This document shows positions 44,931 through 52,931 of a stretch of 64,000 bases of DNA, one piece after another. Below the pieces are notes generated by a model. The model did not search any database. It was not told where the DNA came from and worked only from the letters and a program-made list of their open reading frames with translations. The stretch is from Saccharospirillum salsuginis (GTDB lineage Bacteria; Pseudomonadota; Gammaproteobacteria; Pseudomonadales; Natronospirillaceae): contig NZ_BMXR01000005.1 of assembly GCF_014651855.1 (NCBI RefSeq), positions 71,471-135,470 of the forward strand, written 5' to 3'. Made by a program: the position numbers and the translations under genes. Every line of letters begins with the position of its first letter. The first letter of the stretch is position 1.

Positions 44931-47422
44931 CCAACTTTGCAGACAAACTATCCGAAAAAGTTTTCGAAAGTAATGCATATCAATTAGCATCTAGTAACCT
45001 TTTCTCAAACTATGTACATAGTTTAGCAGGTAACAGTAAATCGCTAGAAAGGTCTGTTATCAAAAAATTAGTTAGTACCGCGCAAATTTTTTATCAATCT
45101 AAAGATGACAAAATACGCAGGGAAGGTGCAAGCATTCTATCTATGCTATTGGATGTTGTAGGGGAAGAGCACAAAGATATTATCCCAATAGCTAAAAACC
45201 TGTTTATTAATGAGGGGGACTTTCCTAATGTAAAACTATTATCTGATCGCTTCGATCAAATTCAAACAGAATTAGGTTTTTACTCTCAAGCGCAAATTGA
45301 TTTTCGAGAAAGCCTAAATACAGTAGAAGACCTAGATTTTCTATTGACTGACTTTCAAAGATCTCTATGGGAAGATTTATTATTAGAAAAGGATATCATT
45401 ACAGCCGCACCAACTTCAGCAGGAAAAACACATATTATCCTTAGCTATATAATTAAAAAGGTGACCAACAGCGATGAATCATTTGCGGCGATAATTGTAC
45501 CAACAAGAGCTCTAATTTCAGAAGTGGCAGGGAAGGTTTATGATTTGTTGACGGGATACAATAATATAAAAGTTGAGGTTTGTACGGTTCCAAAGGAAGG
45601 AGAGTTTGCACCAAGAACGCTTTTTATAATGACCCAGGAACGACTTTATGAAGTACTGCAATCTGGAGATCTTTCATTTGACTACTTATTTATAGATGAA
45701 GCTCAAAACATAGCTGATTCAAGTCGTGGCGTTTTATTACATCTTACTATCGAAAAACTGATGGAAGTTAATTATCCGCAAGTTATAATTAGCATGCCAT
45801 CTCAAAGCTATCAAAATGCATTTTCTGCGGTTCTTCCTAAGATAGAATTCACGAAAGAAATAACCCAACACTCACCTGTCGCTAAAATAGTTTTATCAGT
45901 TACTCCAAAGAATCGAGAACTTATTATCACAAGAAACAATAGTCAAAATAAGACAATCATAAAGAAAGAATTCAAAGGAAGAAAGTTTTCTAACATTATT
46001 TACAGGCTTGGAGAAGGGCAAAGTAATATCATTTACCAAAATCGGACCGACTATTGTGAAAATGTAGCTAATGAAATAGCCGCATTGGTTTCTCATAACA
46101 TAGAAAACCCTTTACTTGAGGAGGCTGCTGATTATGTAAAAAAATTCATTCATTCGGGTTTTTCTTTGGCTCAAAACTTGAAGAAAGGGGTAGCGTTTCA
46201 TTATGGTCCCTTACCCAGCAGCCTCCGAGTAATGATTGAAAACCTAGTAAGAGAAGATCACATCAGCTATGTCGTATGTACTAGCACCCTTGCAGAAGGG
46301 GTGAACTTGCCCGCTAAGAACTTGTTTCTTAGAAACCCAATGCAACAAAGTGCCATGTATCAACCATGGGAGCGCATTGAGGATGTCAAAATCAAGAATA
46401 TTACTGGCAGGGCTGGACGAATGCTTCAACATTTTTCAGGAAATGTTTTTTTAATAGAACCAGATGAATGGAAATACAAAGACTATTTCGACGATGTTCC
46501 TGAGGTAGCAGATAAGGTTCCTACATACTATACAACATTAAATAATGATCTTCCAAAAGTTATTAGCGCATTAAGAGGGCTTTATGATCATACGGAAAAA
46601 GATCAATTTAAATTTTACACGATCGCAAACAAACTTATCAAAGAATATGCTAATGGAGATTTAGAAAATACTTTAACTGCTAATGAATTATCTTTAAATG
46701 ATGAGGATAAAGAAAATTTAAGACTAACTATTAAGACTGCCAATGACTCTTTAGAAGTGGCACCTTTGACGCTAGAAGCAAATCCGACCGTGGGTTACAT
46801 TCAGCAAGATAGTTTACTTTCTTTTATTCGGAGTCAAAAGGACTTAAAAAACTGGATATTGCCACATCCAAAGTCAGCGGACCTTTTTGAAAGATTACTA
46901 AGTGTTACTACTAAATTATATGAGCATGGTGTCTACATACCAAGTGATGGATATAGTGTAAAATATGTAGTGCTTATCTCAAAGAAATGGATACAGGGTC
47001 ATAGCCTGAGAGACATTATTCTTAAACAAATCGACTGGGATGAAGAGAAATCTGAGAAATACGATGTGAACAGATCAGTACGGAGTGTAATTAAAGTTAT
47101 TAACAATGACATTCGCTTTCGACTTTCTAACGCTATCCGATGTTATGAGTATCTACTTTCCAGTGTTCTAATAGAAAGAAATGAGAATATCATATCATCA
47201 AAGCTCCACTCATTCATGGAAGTAGGAGCTTGTGATGAACGAATGGTAAACTTAATCAATATTGGGCTGTCTAGAGAAGCGGCAAAGGAAATTGATGATA
47301 AATTAGATAAAAGCCTTGATATTCAATCTGCTGGCAGTCTCTTAAAGATGTTAAATGAAGGAAAGCTGGGTTCCATTCATGGAGTTACAATAAAAGAAAT
47401 TAAAAATCTGATTACTGGCTAA
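44927..47422 (+). CDS. hamB: HamB, Hachiman superfamily-2 helicase
   Basis: 831 residues. Superfamily-2 motifs: Walker A APTSAGKT (161-168), VPTRAL (about 191-196), DEAQ (257-260), STLAEGVNLPA (about 452-462) and NITGRAGRM (about 489-497). The N-terminal 140 residues are helical and not recognised; the C-terminus is helical, ending in a helix-hairpin-like segment (LINIGLSREAAKEI). It resembles Ski2/Hel308-type helicases, as known for HamB. The gene overlaps hamA by ATGA and its last 11 bases overlap the convergent gene at 47412. Confidence 0.9.
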   Translation: MTNFADKLSEKVFESNAYQLASSNLFSNYVHSLAGNSKSLERSVIKKLVSTAQIFYQSKDDKIRREGASILSMLLDVVGEEHKDIIPIAKNLFINEGDFPNVKLLSDRFDQIQTELGFYSQAQIDFRESLNTVEDLDFLLTDFQRSLWEDLLLEKDIITAAPTSAGKTHIILSYIIKKVTNSDESFAAIIVPTRALISEVAGKVYDLLTGYNNIKVEVCTVPKEGEFAPRTLFIMTQERLYEVLQSGDLSFDYLFIDEAQNIADSSRGVLLHLTIEKLMEVNYPQVIISMPSQSYQNAFSAVLPKIEFTKEITQHSPVAKIVLSVTPKNRELIITRNNSQNKTIIKKEFKGRKFSNIIYRLGEGQSNIIYQNRTDYCENVANEIAALVSHNIENPLLEEAADYVKKFIHSGFSLAQNLKKGVAFHYGPLPSSLRVMIENLVREDHISYVVCTSTLAEGVNLPAKNLFLRNPMQQSAMYQPWERIEDVKIKNITGRAGRMLQHFSGNVFLIEPDEWKYKDYFDDVPEVADKVPTYYTTLNNDLPKVISALRGLYDHTEKDQFKFYTIANKLIKEYANGDLENTLTANELSLNDEDKENLRLTIKTANDSLEVAPLTLEANPTVGYIQQDSLLSFIRSQKDLKNWILPHPKSADLFERLLSVTTKLYEHGVYIPSDGYSVKYVVLISKKWIQGHSLRDIILKQIDWDEEKSEKYDVNRSVRSVIKVINNDIRFRLSNAIRCYEYLLSSVLIERNENIISSKLHSFMEVGACDERMVNLINIGLSREAAKEIDDKLDKSLDIQSAGSLLKMLNEGKLGSIHGVTIKEIKNLITG

Positions 47423-48284
47423 TATTGTTAACAAAATAAGTTAAGGCAGTCTCAAGAACTTCTGAAGAAGATTCTTCGTCTATATAATTTTTCCTGTTTT
47501 CAATTTCAGTCTTATAATTGTAGAAAGCATTAGCAAAGTCTAGGCTTACCGATTCACCTTTACTATTTTTACCCTTTATTTTTAGCACCGTACAACCTTC
47601 ATGATCTGACAGGTAACTAACTATCTCAACTATTTTTTCTTTAGAATACTCTTCATTTTTTGAATCGTTGAAATCCAAATCAAGAGATAGCTGCATATTA
47701 CCTTCTATATAAGGTGCCGAACTTAAGTCTTTAATTAATTTAGGAGCATCTTCAGATACATCTGTAATGGACGATGAATCTACTTTGAAATGTAAGCTGC
47801 TGTATTCAGGTAATTCATTAAGTGTAGAAAATTCTTTTTCTTTCGGAATTAAATTGAGCGCAATGCTATCAACACGGCTGTTGTTAAACTGCTCTAACAT
47901 TGTTTTGCCAACACTCTTTAGACTTCCGCTTGGCCCAGTAGTGAAACCTAGAAGCAACTTCCTATCAGGAATCACGAAAAAGAAATATGGGTCACCAATA
48001 ATTCCTTGGTTAACAGATACTCCCGTAAAGCCACCACTCCTTGAGGCCTTCACTTGCCATGTATTTCTCTCTTTCACAACAGTCACAGGATAATAATTAT
48101 TCCCACGTATGCTTGATGTGGGATCAACCTTAATGAGATACTTTCTGGATCTTATATTTATTATTCTAGAACGAATCTTGTTATTTAAAAATGTTAGCGA
48201 ATTTGATATAAAATCATCAAAGTACTGATCCTTTGCTTGGATATAAAAGAAACGAACTGTTATTGGTTTTTTTATTCGATTCAT
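47412..48284 (-). CDS. RexA-like protein, convergent with hamB
   Basis: 290 residues, no signal peptide or membrane segment. From memory its pattern resembles phage lambda RexA (279 residues): a middle block with GDPYFFFVIPDRKLLLGFTT recalls the RexA stretch FLFVEG...IGFARTVFG, and later blocks (LHFKVDSSSITDVSEDAPK; VSLDFANAFYNYKTEIE) fall in similar order. I could not run an alignment. RexA is the DNA-binding sensor of an abortive-infection system. Low GC matches hamAB, and the 11-base convergent overlap suggests that it moved with them. If the similarity fails, it is a hypothetical defence-island protein. Confidence 0.5.
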   Translation of the reverse strand: MNRIKKPITVRFFYIQAKDQYFDDFISNSLTFLNNKIRSRIINIRSRKYLIKVDPTSSIRGNNYYPVTVVKERNTWQVKASRSGGFTGVSVNQGIIGDPYFFFVIPDRKLLLGFTTGPSGSLKSVGKTMLEQFNNSRVDSIALNLIPKEKEFSTLNELPEYSSLHFKVDSSSITDVSEDAPKLIKDLSSAPYIEGNMQLSLDLDFNDSKNEEYSKEKIVEIVSYLSDHEGCTVLKIKGKNSKGESVSLDFANAFYNYKTEIENRKNYIDEESSSEVLETALTYFVNNISQ

Positions 48285-48571
48285 TTAATTCACCCAGCTT
48301 TATTGTTGGCGAAGAATACGGAAGATAAACTAAACAAGAAATATATTTCATCCTCTTCCGTACATGAGCTCATATGTGCAGAATAATATCAAGTTTTCGG
48401 CAACTATTACAGGTCATTCAACGAATAAAGAATAAACTGCAGATATCAAAGTTCGAATCAAAGTACTCGGACATATGGCTCTTCGAGTTGCACCACAGCT
48501 GATTTGATTGCATGGAGCTCACAACAGCTATGAGTACTGAGCTATTCACTTTTTGCTCATCAACTGCTTCT

Positions 48572-49456
48572 TCAATCGGCAAACTCATTCAATGCCGTGG
48601 TGCATACTTCCTGGGTCAGTTCCTGCAACTTGGCGACTTCGCGGCTCAGCCAATCCAGTTCCTCCAACGTGATCTCGTAGTGCTCGGAGTACCGGGCATC
48701 CACATAGGCGCGCTTTAGTCTCTGAAAGCTACGCCGATGGAACTTACTGTCTCGCGGGAAGAGCCTGGCAAAGCGCAGGTCCTGCTGGGCGCACAGTGAC
48801 CGCAAGTGCTTCAGATTATGGGTTTTCGGTAGGTAGTTCGTACACACCAGTAGAGTGCAGCTGAAAAAGCGTTCTGCTGCCTGATGCAACTCAAAGGCGG
48901 CTTCATTAATCCACTGTCGCTCCATGTGATCATGGCAGGTTATTAGAAACCGACCCGCACTCACAAACCACTGATCGTAATGTTTCTGCGCAATCGCCTT
49001 CCGTTCCTCGGGCGTCAGCTTCCCGGGCAATGCCAGTTCCCGGTTGTCGGCACTGAACAGCTCTATGCCCTCCTCCCGAATGTCCCGAAAGAAGAACTGC
49101 CCCTGCGCCAGGTTCTCGTTCACCTCGCCCAGGGTATGCACAATAAGCCCCAACTCGGCGCTCACCTTGCGTTCAATCCGGTCTTCGGCGGTCTGCCACA
49201 CTTCGTACTCTTCCACCAGTGCCGGTTGGTTCACGATGACGAGGATGTCGTAGTCGCTCACGTAGCCGTTGTCGGGGTCTTCCACCCAGGTGCCTTTGGC
49301 GTGGCTGCCGAATAGGATGATCTTGAGGATGCGGTATTGCAGCCGTCGGCCGGTCTTGCCCGCGAGGAATTCGTCCAGCGCATCGCGCAGACCGGTGGCA
49401 ATGGTCCGGATGTCCTCTTGTTTGCGTTCGGGCAGGTGGTCCAGGCTCGTTTTCAT
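48572..49456 (-). CDS. nucleotidyltransferase-HEPN fusion protein, copy 1
   Basis: 294 residues. The N-terminal half is a minimal nucleotidyltransferase with G50-S51 (ILFGSHAKGTW) and D68-x-D70 (VSDYDILVIV). The C-terminal half is a HEPN-like helical domain (FELHQAAERFFSCTLLVC; KRAYVDARYSEHYEIT). Separate MNT and HEPN proteins form toxin-antitoxin pairs in which MNT AMPylates HEPN; here both are one chain. Residues 1-167 are identical to copy 2 (51957-52841), then about 30 residues differ, then similarity resumes. No partner gene is needed in this arrangement, so target and role are unknown. Confidence 0.8.
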   Translation of the reverse strand: MKTSLDHLPERKQEDIRTIATGLRDALDEFLAGKTGRRLQYRILKIILFGSHAKGTWVEDPDNGYVSDYDILVIVNQPALVEEYEVWQTAEDRIERKVSAELGLIVHTLGEVNENLAQGQFFFRDIREEGIELFSADNRELALPGKLTPEERKAIAQKHYDQWFVSAGRFLITCHDHMERQWINEAAFELHQAAERFFSCTLLVCTNYLPKTHNLKHLRSLCAQQDLRFARLFPRDSKFHRRSFQRLKRAYVDARYSEHYEITLEELDWLSREVAKLQELTQEVCTTALNEFAD

Positions 49457-49500
49457 CGGGTTACTTTACTACGGGCGAGCGACCGCGCCAACTGTGCATT

Positions 49501-49605
49501 TCAGCCTTTTCTAATGGTGTTCACGATCGGCCGGAACAGGATGGGGGATATGGGGTCCCCTTGCAGGACGCTGTGGACTGGCTCACCCCGGCAACCGTTG
49601 CTTTC
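49501..49605 (-). pseudogene. fragment of a reverse transcriptase gene
   Basis: The minus-strand frame reads GEPVHSVLQGDPISPILF and ends a few residues later at a stop. QGDP(L/I)SPxLF is reverse-transcriptase motif 4, found in group II intron and other retroelement enzymes. The YADD motif and everything after it are absent, so this is a short relic of about 35 codons. It sits directly upstream of MNT-HEPN copy 1. Confidence 0.45.
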
Positions 49606-49667
49606 AAATGCTTTGGAGCCCCACATTGGCGCCCGTGAAATCGCAGGCAAGACCGGATAGCGGTGTT

Positions 49668-50123
49668 TCATTGATCGATAGCGGGGCACGTCGCCTCTCG
49701 GTAGTAGTCGTCTATGCTCTGGTGCAGTGCAACCATTATGGAGTCGATGACCCACCTGCCACCCTCACTGACGTAATACAACGACAGGGACTTAGGCCGT
49801 TGCCGATCATCCAGGCCATTAATCGTCAAACACCCTTGACCACTCTGAACGTCTTCATAGTGACTGTATTCAGTGCGTAATTTGGTGGCCAGATCGCGAT
49901 AATAAGGACTTCGCAACGCTTCTGGCATGTTTTTCTGTGCTGTTTTGATCCGCGCGACGTATTTAGCGGAGACCATCGTCTCTGTAGCCAGAATCTCATC
50001 TTCGACGATCAGCGATCCGAACCGTTGAAACTCCTGGTACAATGAGACTTGACCTGTCTCATCAACAGCAGTACTTGCACACGCGGACAAGAAAATCGAG
50101 AGCGGCAGGATCATCCGTTTCAT
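49668..50123 (-). CDS. lipoprotein, candidate type VI immunity protein 1
   Basis: 151 residues from the ATG at 50123, giving a short signal with lipobox LSAC (SIFLSACASTAVD). An in-frame start at 50147 is possible. It is a diverged paralogue of the next upstream gene product: both share a C-terminal pattern GCLT-x-x-G-x-D, then SLY(Y/F)V, GxW and a final CP, including two cysteines that could form a disulfide. Tandem small lipoproteins after an hcp-linked gene fit immunity proteins placed in the periplasm. The family is not recognised. Confidence 0.65.
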   Translation of the reverse strand: MKRMILPLSIFLSACASTAVDETGQVSLYQEFQRFGSLIVEDEILATETMVSAKYVARIKTAQKNMPEALRSPYYRDLATKLRTEYSHYEDVQSGQGCLTINGLDDRQRPKSLSLYYVSEGGRWVIDSIMVALHQSIDDYYREATCPAIDQ

Positions 50124-50233
50124 CACCTTGTCGGTTTTCGTATGCATTGCTGCAGCTCTTGCTGATTTATATGTTACAACCGGAGAGAACCGGGATTTCA
50201 CCCATATTGTCGGCATACTGAGCCCGCTACCGT

Positions 50234-50674
50234 TTAAAGAACCTCAGGGCACACAACTTCACTCGGCAGCCAGTCTCGTCTCTCATAATAACCGATCTCA
50301 AAAGCATTCATTAGCCATAGGCCTTGGGCTTTTACAAACTGAATCGATATCGAAGCCGGCTCTCCTTCGTTGTCTGTACCTACTACAGTCAGACAGCCAC
50401 TACTTTCATCTTGGCTTTCGAATACATCCTCTTCATTCATGACGACTGTCGGAAAGTGCTCTAAGTACGGGAAAAACCGATCAGGCTCTGTCTTGAGTTT
50501 CTCTTTATTGTACACCTCCATGAACCTGTCCGTTATGAGTTCAGTTGCTGACTCATAGTCGTCCTGAACTGTACTCTGGTACTGCTTGTAGGTTTCGTAA
50601 AAACCGGTGTTGGAATGCGGTGTACTTGCGCACCCCACCAGTAAGATCAGAGTAAACCAATACGTGAGCTTCAT
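50234..50674 (-). CDS. lipoprotein, candidate type VI immunity protein 2
   Basis: 146 residues with lipobox LVGC (TLILLVGCASTPHS). The C-terminal part (GCLTVVGTDNEGEPASISIQ, GLWLMNAF, VVCPEVL) parallels the neighbouring lipoprotein. It starts one base after the stop of the 50676-51107 gene, so it is translationally coupled to the putative effector, as immunity genes usually are. The function is inferred from context. Confidence 0.65.
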   Translation of the reverse strand: MKLTYWFTLILLVGCASTPHSNTGFYETYKQYQSTVQDDYESATELITDRFMEVYNKEKLKTEPDRFFPYLEHFPTVVMNEEDVFESQDESSGCLTVVGTDNEGEPASISIQFVKAQGLWLMNAFEIGYYERRDWLPSEVVCPEVL

Positions 50675-50675
50675 T

Positions 50676-51107
50676 CTATCGTCCCATTATCTGTTGTAGC
50701 TGCTGTTCAATCTTAGCATTTCTCCCTTTCAGAAGCCTGGCTGCTTCACACAACCATCCGCTACAACTTAGAAGCAGCTCCTCTATATTGAAACTTCCCA
50801 TGAGGGATATGCTGGATGAACCAACTAAAGTAAATGTAGCACTGTAGTTTAGGTTCCAGCCATCTCCGTTAGTGAAAAGAATGCTCACCCTACTGATACT
50901 GATGCCAAGACCGGACATGGCAGGCTCGCCATAAAAGAAGACGCTCTCTCCGCCACCTGACAGTTTCGCCTTGCCGGTGTGATCGACACTGATCCTGAAA
51001 TTATTGCCCGATTTTACAATTCTCGCTGTCGGTCCTTCATTGGTTGAGTAAGCCAGCTCTATGAGCTTTCCGACTGTAACCCTCAATTGTAGATCTGTAG
51101 CAGCCAT
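50676..51107 (-). CDS. unknown protein downstream of hcp, candidate type VI effector
   Basis: 143 residues, no signal peptide. The first 110 residues are strand-rich (VSILFTNGDGWNLNYSATF), the last 35 are helical with two cysteines (LLLSCSGWLCEAARLL). I do not recognise the family and see no catalytic motif. It lies 63 bases after hcp and is coupled to a lipoprotein gene, which is the layout of small Hcp-delivered effectors with immunity. It could instead be an adaptor or chaperone. Confidence 0.55.
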   Translation of the reverse strand: MAATDLQLRVTVGKLIELAYSTNEGPTARIVKSGNNFRISVDHTGKAKLSGGGESVFFYGEPAMSGLGISISRVSILFTNGDGWNLNYSATFTLVGSSSISLMGSFNIEELLLSCSGWLCEAARLLKGRNAKIEQQLQQIMGR

Positions 51108-51170
51108 CGTATTCAGCCCTTAACCAAATGGAAGTGGGGATGCGAAATACAACATCCCCTGCCGTCTCCT

Positions 51171-51656
51171 TCATCGTCCCTCAAACCATGAATCTGAATG
51201 GCTGACGTTACCATCCAAATAGGTGTGGGTTATTTTCTCGTAGCGCAAGGATATGCTCTCGATGTGCGGAATCTTCTCCATCGATGGTTCCTTGGTGTTG
51301 GCCATCTGTGGTGAGAATGAGTTGATCTTGACGCCTTCCAACTCATGTTGGTAGTACTCTACTTCCTGACCGGATTCATCGATCTTGTACCAGCGCAACA
51401 CTGCACTTTCCAACTTCTGCCCATTACAACACGCCTTGAACAAGTAAGGAGAGGCCGCGTCGAATGCTTTTACAACGGTAATTGCGCCGTGCTTACGAGT
51501 GCCGGTCAACTCGCCGGTGTCGTTGTCGGTTGGAATGTATATGGAATGGTCAAACTCAAGCAATTCGATTGATCCTTCACGCCCTGATACGTTAACGGAC
51601 CCTCTGATGTCATTGCCTTGTTCGTCTTTTAGCCATAAATAAGCGGGTATCGCCAT
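51171..51656 (-). CDS. hcp: Hcp, type VI secretion tube protein
   Basis: 161 residues of the Hcp1 family: AIPAYLWLKDEQGNDIRGSV at the start, ELLEFDHSIYIPTD, GTRKHGAITVVKAFDAASPYL(F) and SISLRYEKITHTYLDG near the end, the extended loops and final strands of Hcp rings. AAGGA precedes the ATG. Hcp hexamers stack into the tube and carry small effectors in their lumen. No other type VI structural gene is in the window, so this is an orphan auxiliary hcp that would need a main cluster elsewhere. Confidence 0.92.
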   Translation of the reverse strand: MAIPAYLWLKDEQGNDIRGSVNVSGREGSIELLEFDHSIYIPTDNDTGELTGTRKHGAITVVKAFDAASPYLFKACCNGQKLESAVLRWYKIDESGQEVEYYQHELEGVKINSFSPQMANTKEPSMEKIPHIESISLRYEKITHTYLDGNVSHSDSWFEGR

Positions 51657-51956
51657 GTCCCTATTCCTTGTTTGTGGATTGAACTACGGTTGGCAAGGGA
51701 GAGTATTCAGGCGGTTTCATCATGACAATACATTTTGACTTGCAATTGATTTATTCGTGAGTGAAATCACAAAATAAAGGCGAATAAATTACAGCCTGTA
51801 ATATTTGGTATATGGATTCGATGATCGAATTAAGGAGAGTGATTAACCAACGCTGACGACGAGTTCTTCGAGTTGTGCTTCTGTTGATTTGATGGTGCTG
51901 AGTGCACTGCGGCCAGGAACCCTGCGGTACTCAGTTGGTAAGCATCAACTTCTTAT
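51657..51956. promoter_or_regulatory. hcp upstream region with a 15-base palindrome
   Basis: An A/T-rich 300-base spacer. ATTACAG-C-CTGTAAT (51788-51802) is a perfect palindrome about 130 bases upstream of hcp and could be an operator. The end nearest MNT-HEPN copy 2 (51858-51956) resembles the sequence after copy 1 (48482-48571), including CTTCGAGTTG and TGATTTGAT. No gene is seen. Confidence 0.4.
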
Positions 51957-52841
51957 TCAATCGGCCATCTCGTTCAATGCCGTTGTGCATACTTCCTTGG
52001 TCAGCTCCTGCAGCTTAGCCACTTCGCTGCTTAGCCAATCCAACTCTTCCAACGTGATCTCGTAGTGCTCGGAATATCGGGCATCCACATAGGCGCGCTT
52101 TAACCTCTGAAAGCTACGCCGATGGAACTTACTGTCTCGCGGGAACAATTTGGCAAACCGAACATCTAGCTGAGCACACAATGAACGCAATTGTTTGAGG
52201 TTGTGGGTTTTCGGAAGGTAATTCGTACAGACTAGCAACACACAACTAAAATACCGCTCTACAACTTGATGTAGCAAAAATGCAGCTTGATTCAGCTTGC
52301 CCCGGTTCTTATCAAACTCGAACGTCACAAAGAAATCCGAGGCACTCACAAACCACTGATCGTAATGTTTCTGTGCAATCGCCTTCCGTTCCTCAGGCGT
52401 CAGCTTCCCGGGCAATGCCAGCTCTCGGTTGTCGGCACTGAACAGCTCAATGCCCTCCTCCCGGATATCCCTGAAGAAGAACTGACCTTGGGCCAGGTTT
52501 TCGTTCACCTCACCCAGGGTGTGCACAATCAGCCCCAGCTCGGCGCTTACCTTACGCTCTATCCGGTCTTCGGCCGTCTGCCACACTTCATATTCTTCGA
52601 CCAACGCCGGTTGGTTGACGATGACGAGGATGTCGTAGTCGCTCACGTAGCCGTTGTCGGGGTCTTCCACCCAGGTGCCTTTGGCGTGGCTGCCGAAGAG
52701 GATGATCTTGAGGATGCGGTATTGGAGCCGTCGACCGGTCTTGCCCGCGAGGAATTCATCCAGCGCGTCACGCAGACCGGTGGCGATGGTCCGGATGTCC
52801 TCTTGTTTGCGTTCGGGCAGGTGGTCCAGGCTCGTTTTCAT
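51957..52841 (-). CDS. nucleotidyltransferase-HEPN fusion protein, copy 2
   Basis: 294 residues, same architecture as copy 1 at 48572-49456: nucleotidyltransferase motif G50-S51 with D68-x-D70, and a HEPN-like C-terminus with DARYSEHYE. The first 167 residues are identical to copy 1 although the DNA carries many silent changes, so protein sequence has been conserved by selection or by old gene conversion. Residues 168-200 differ strongly (SDFFVTFEFDKNRGKLNQ here). The 3.4 kb between the copies holds the hcp cassette. Confidence 0.8.
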   Translation of the reverse strand: MKTSLDHLPERKQEDIRTIATGLRDALDEFLAGKTGRRLQYRILKIILFGSHAKGTWVEDPDNGYVSDYDILVIVNQPALVEEYEVWQTAEDRIERKVSAELGLIVHTLGEVNENLAQGQFFFRDIREEGIELFSADNRELALPGKLTPEERKAIAQKHYDQWFVSASDFFVTFEFDKNRGKLNQAAFLLHQVVERYFSCVLLVCTNYLPKTHNLKQLRSLCAQLDVRFAKLFPRDSKFHRRSFQRLKRAYVDARYSEHYEITLEELDWLSSEVAKLQELTKEVCTTALNEMAD

Positions 52842-52931
52842 CGGGGTACTTTACTACGGGTGACCGGCCGCGCCAACTGTGGGTTTCAGCCGCTTTGAAT
52901 GGCGTTCGTGTAGGGCCACCCACCCGGCGCA

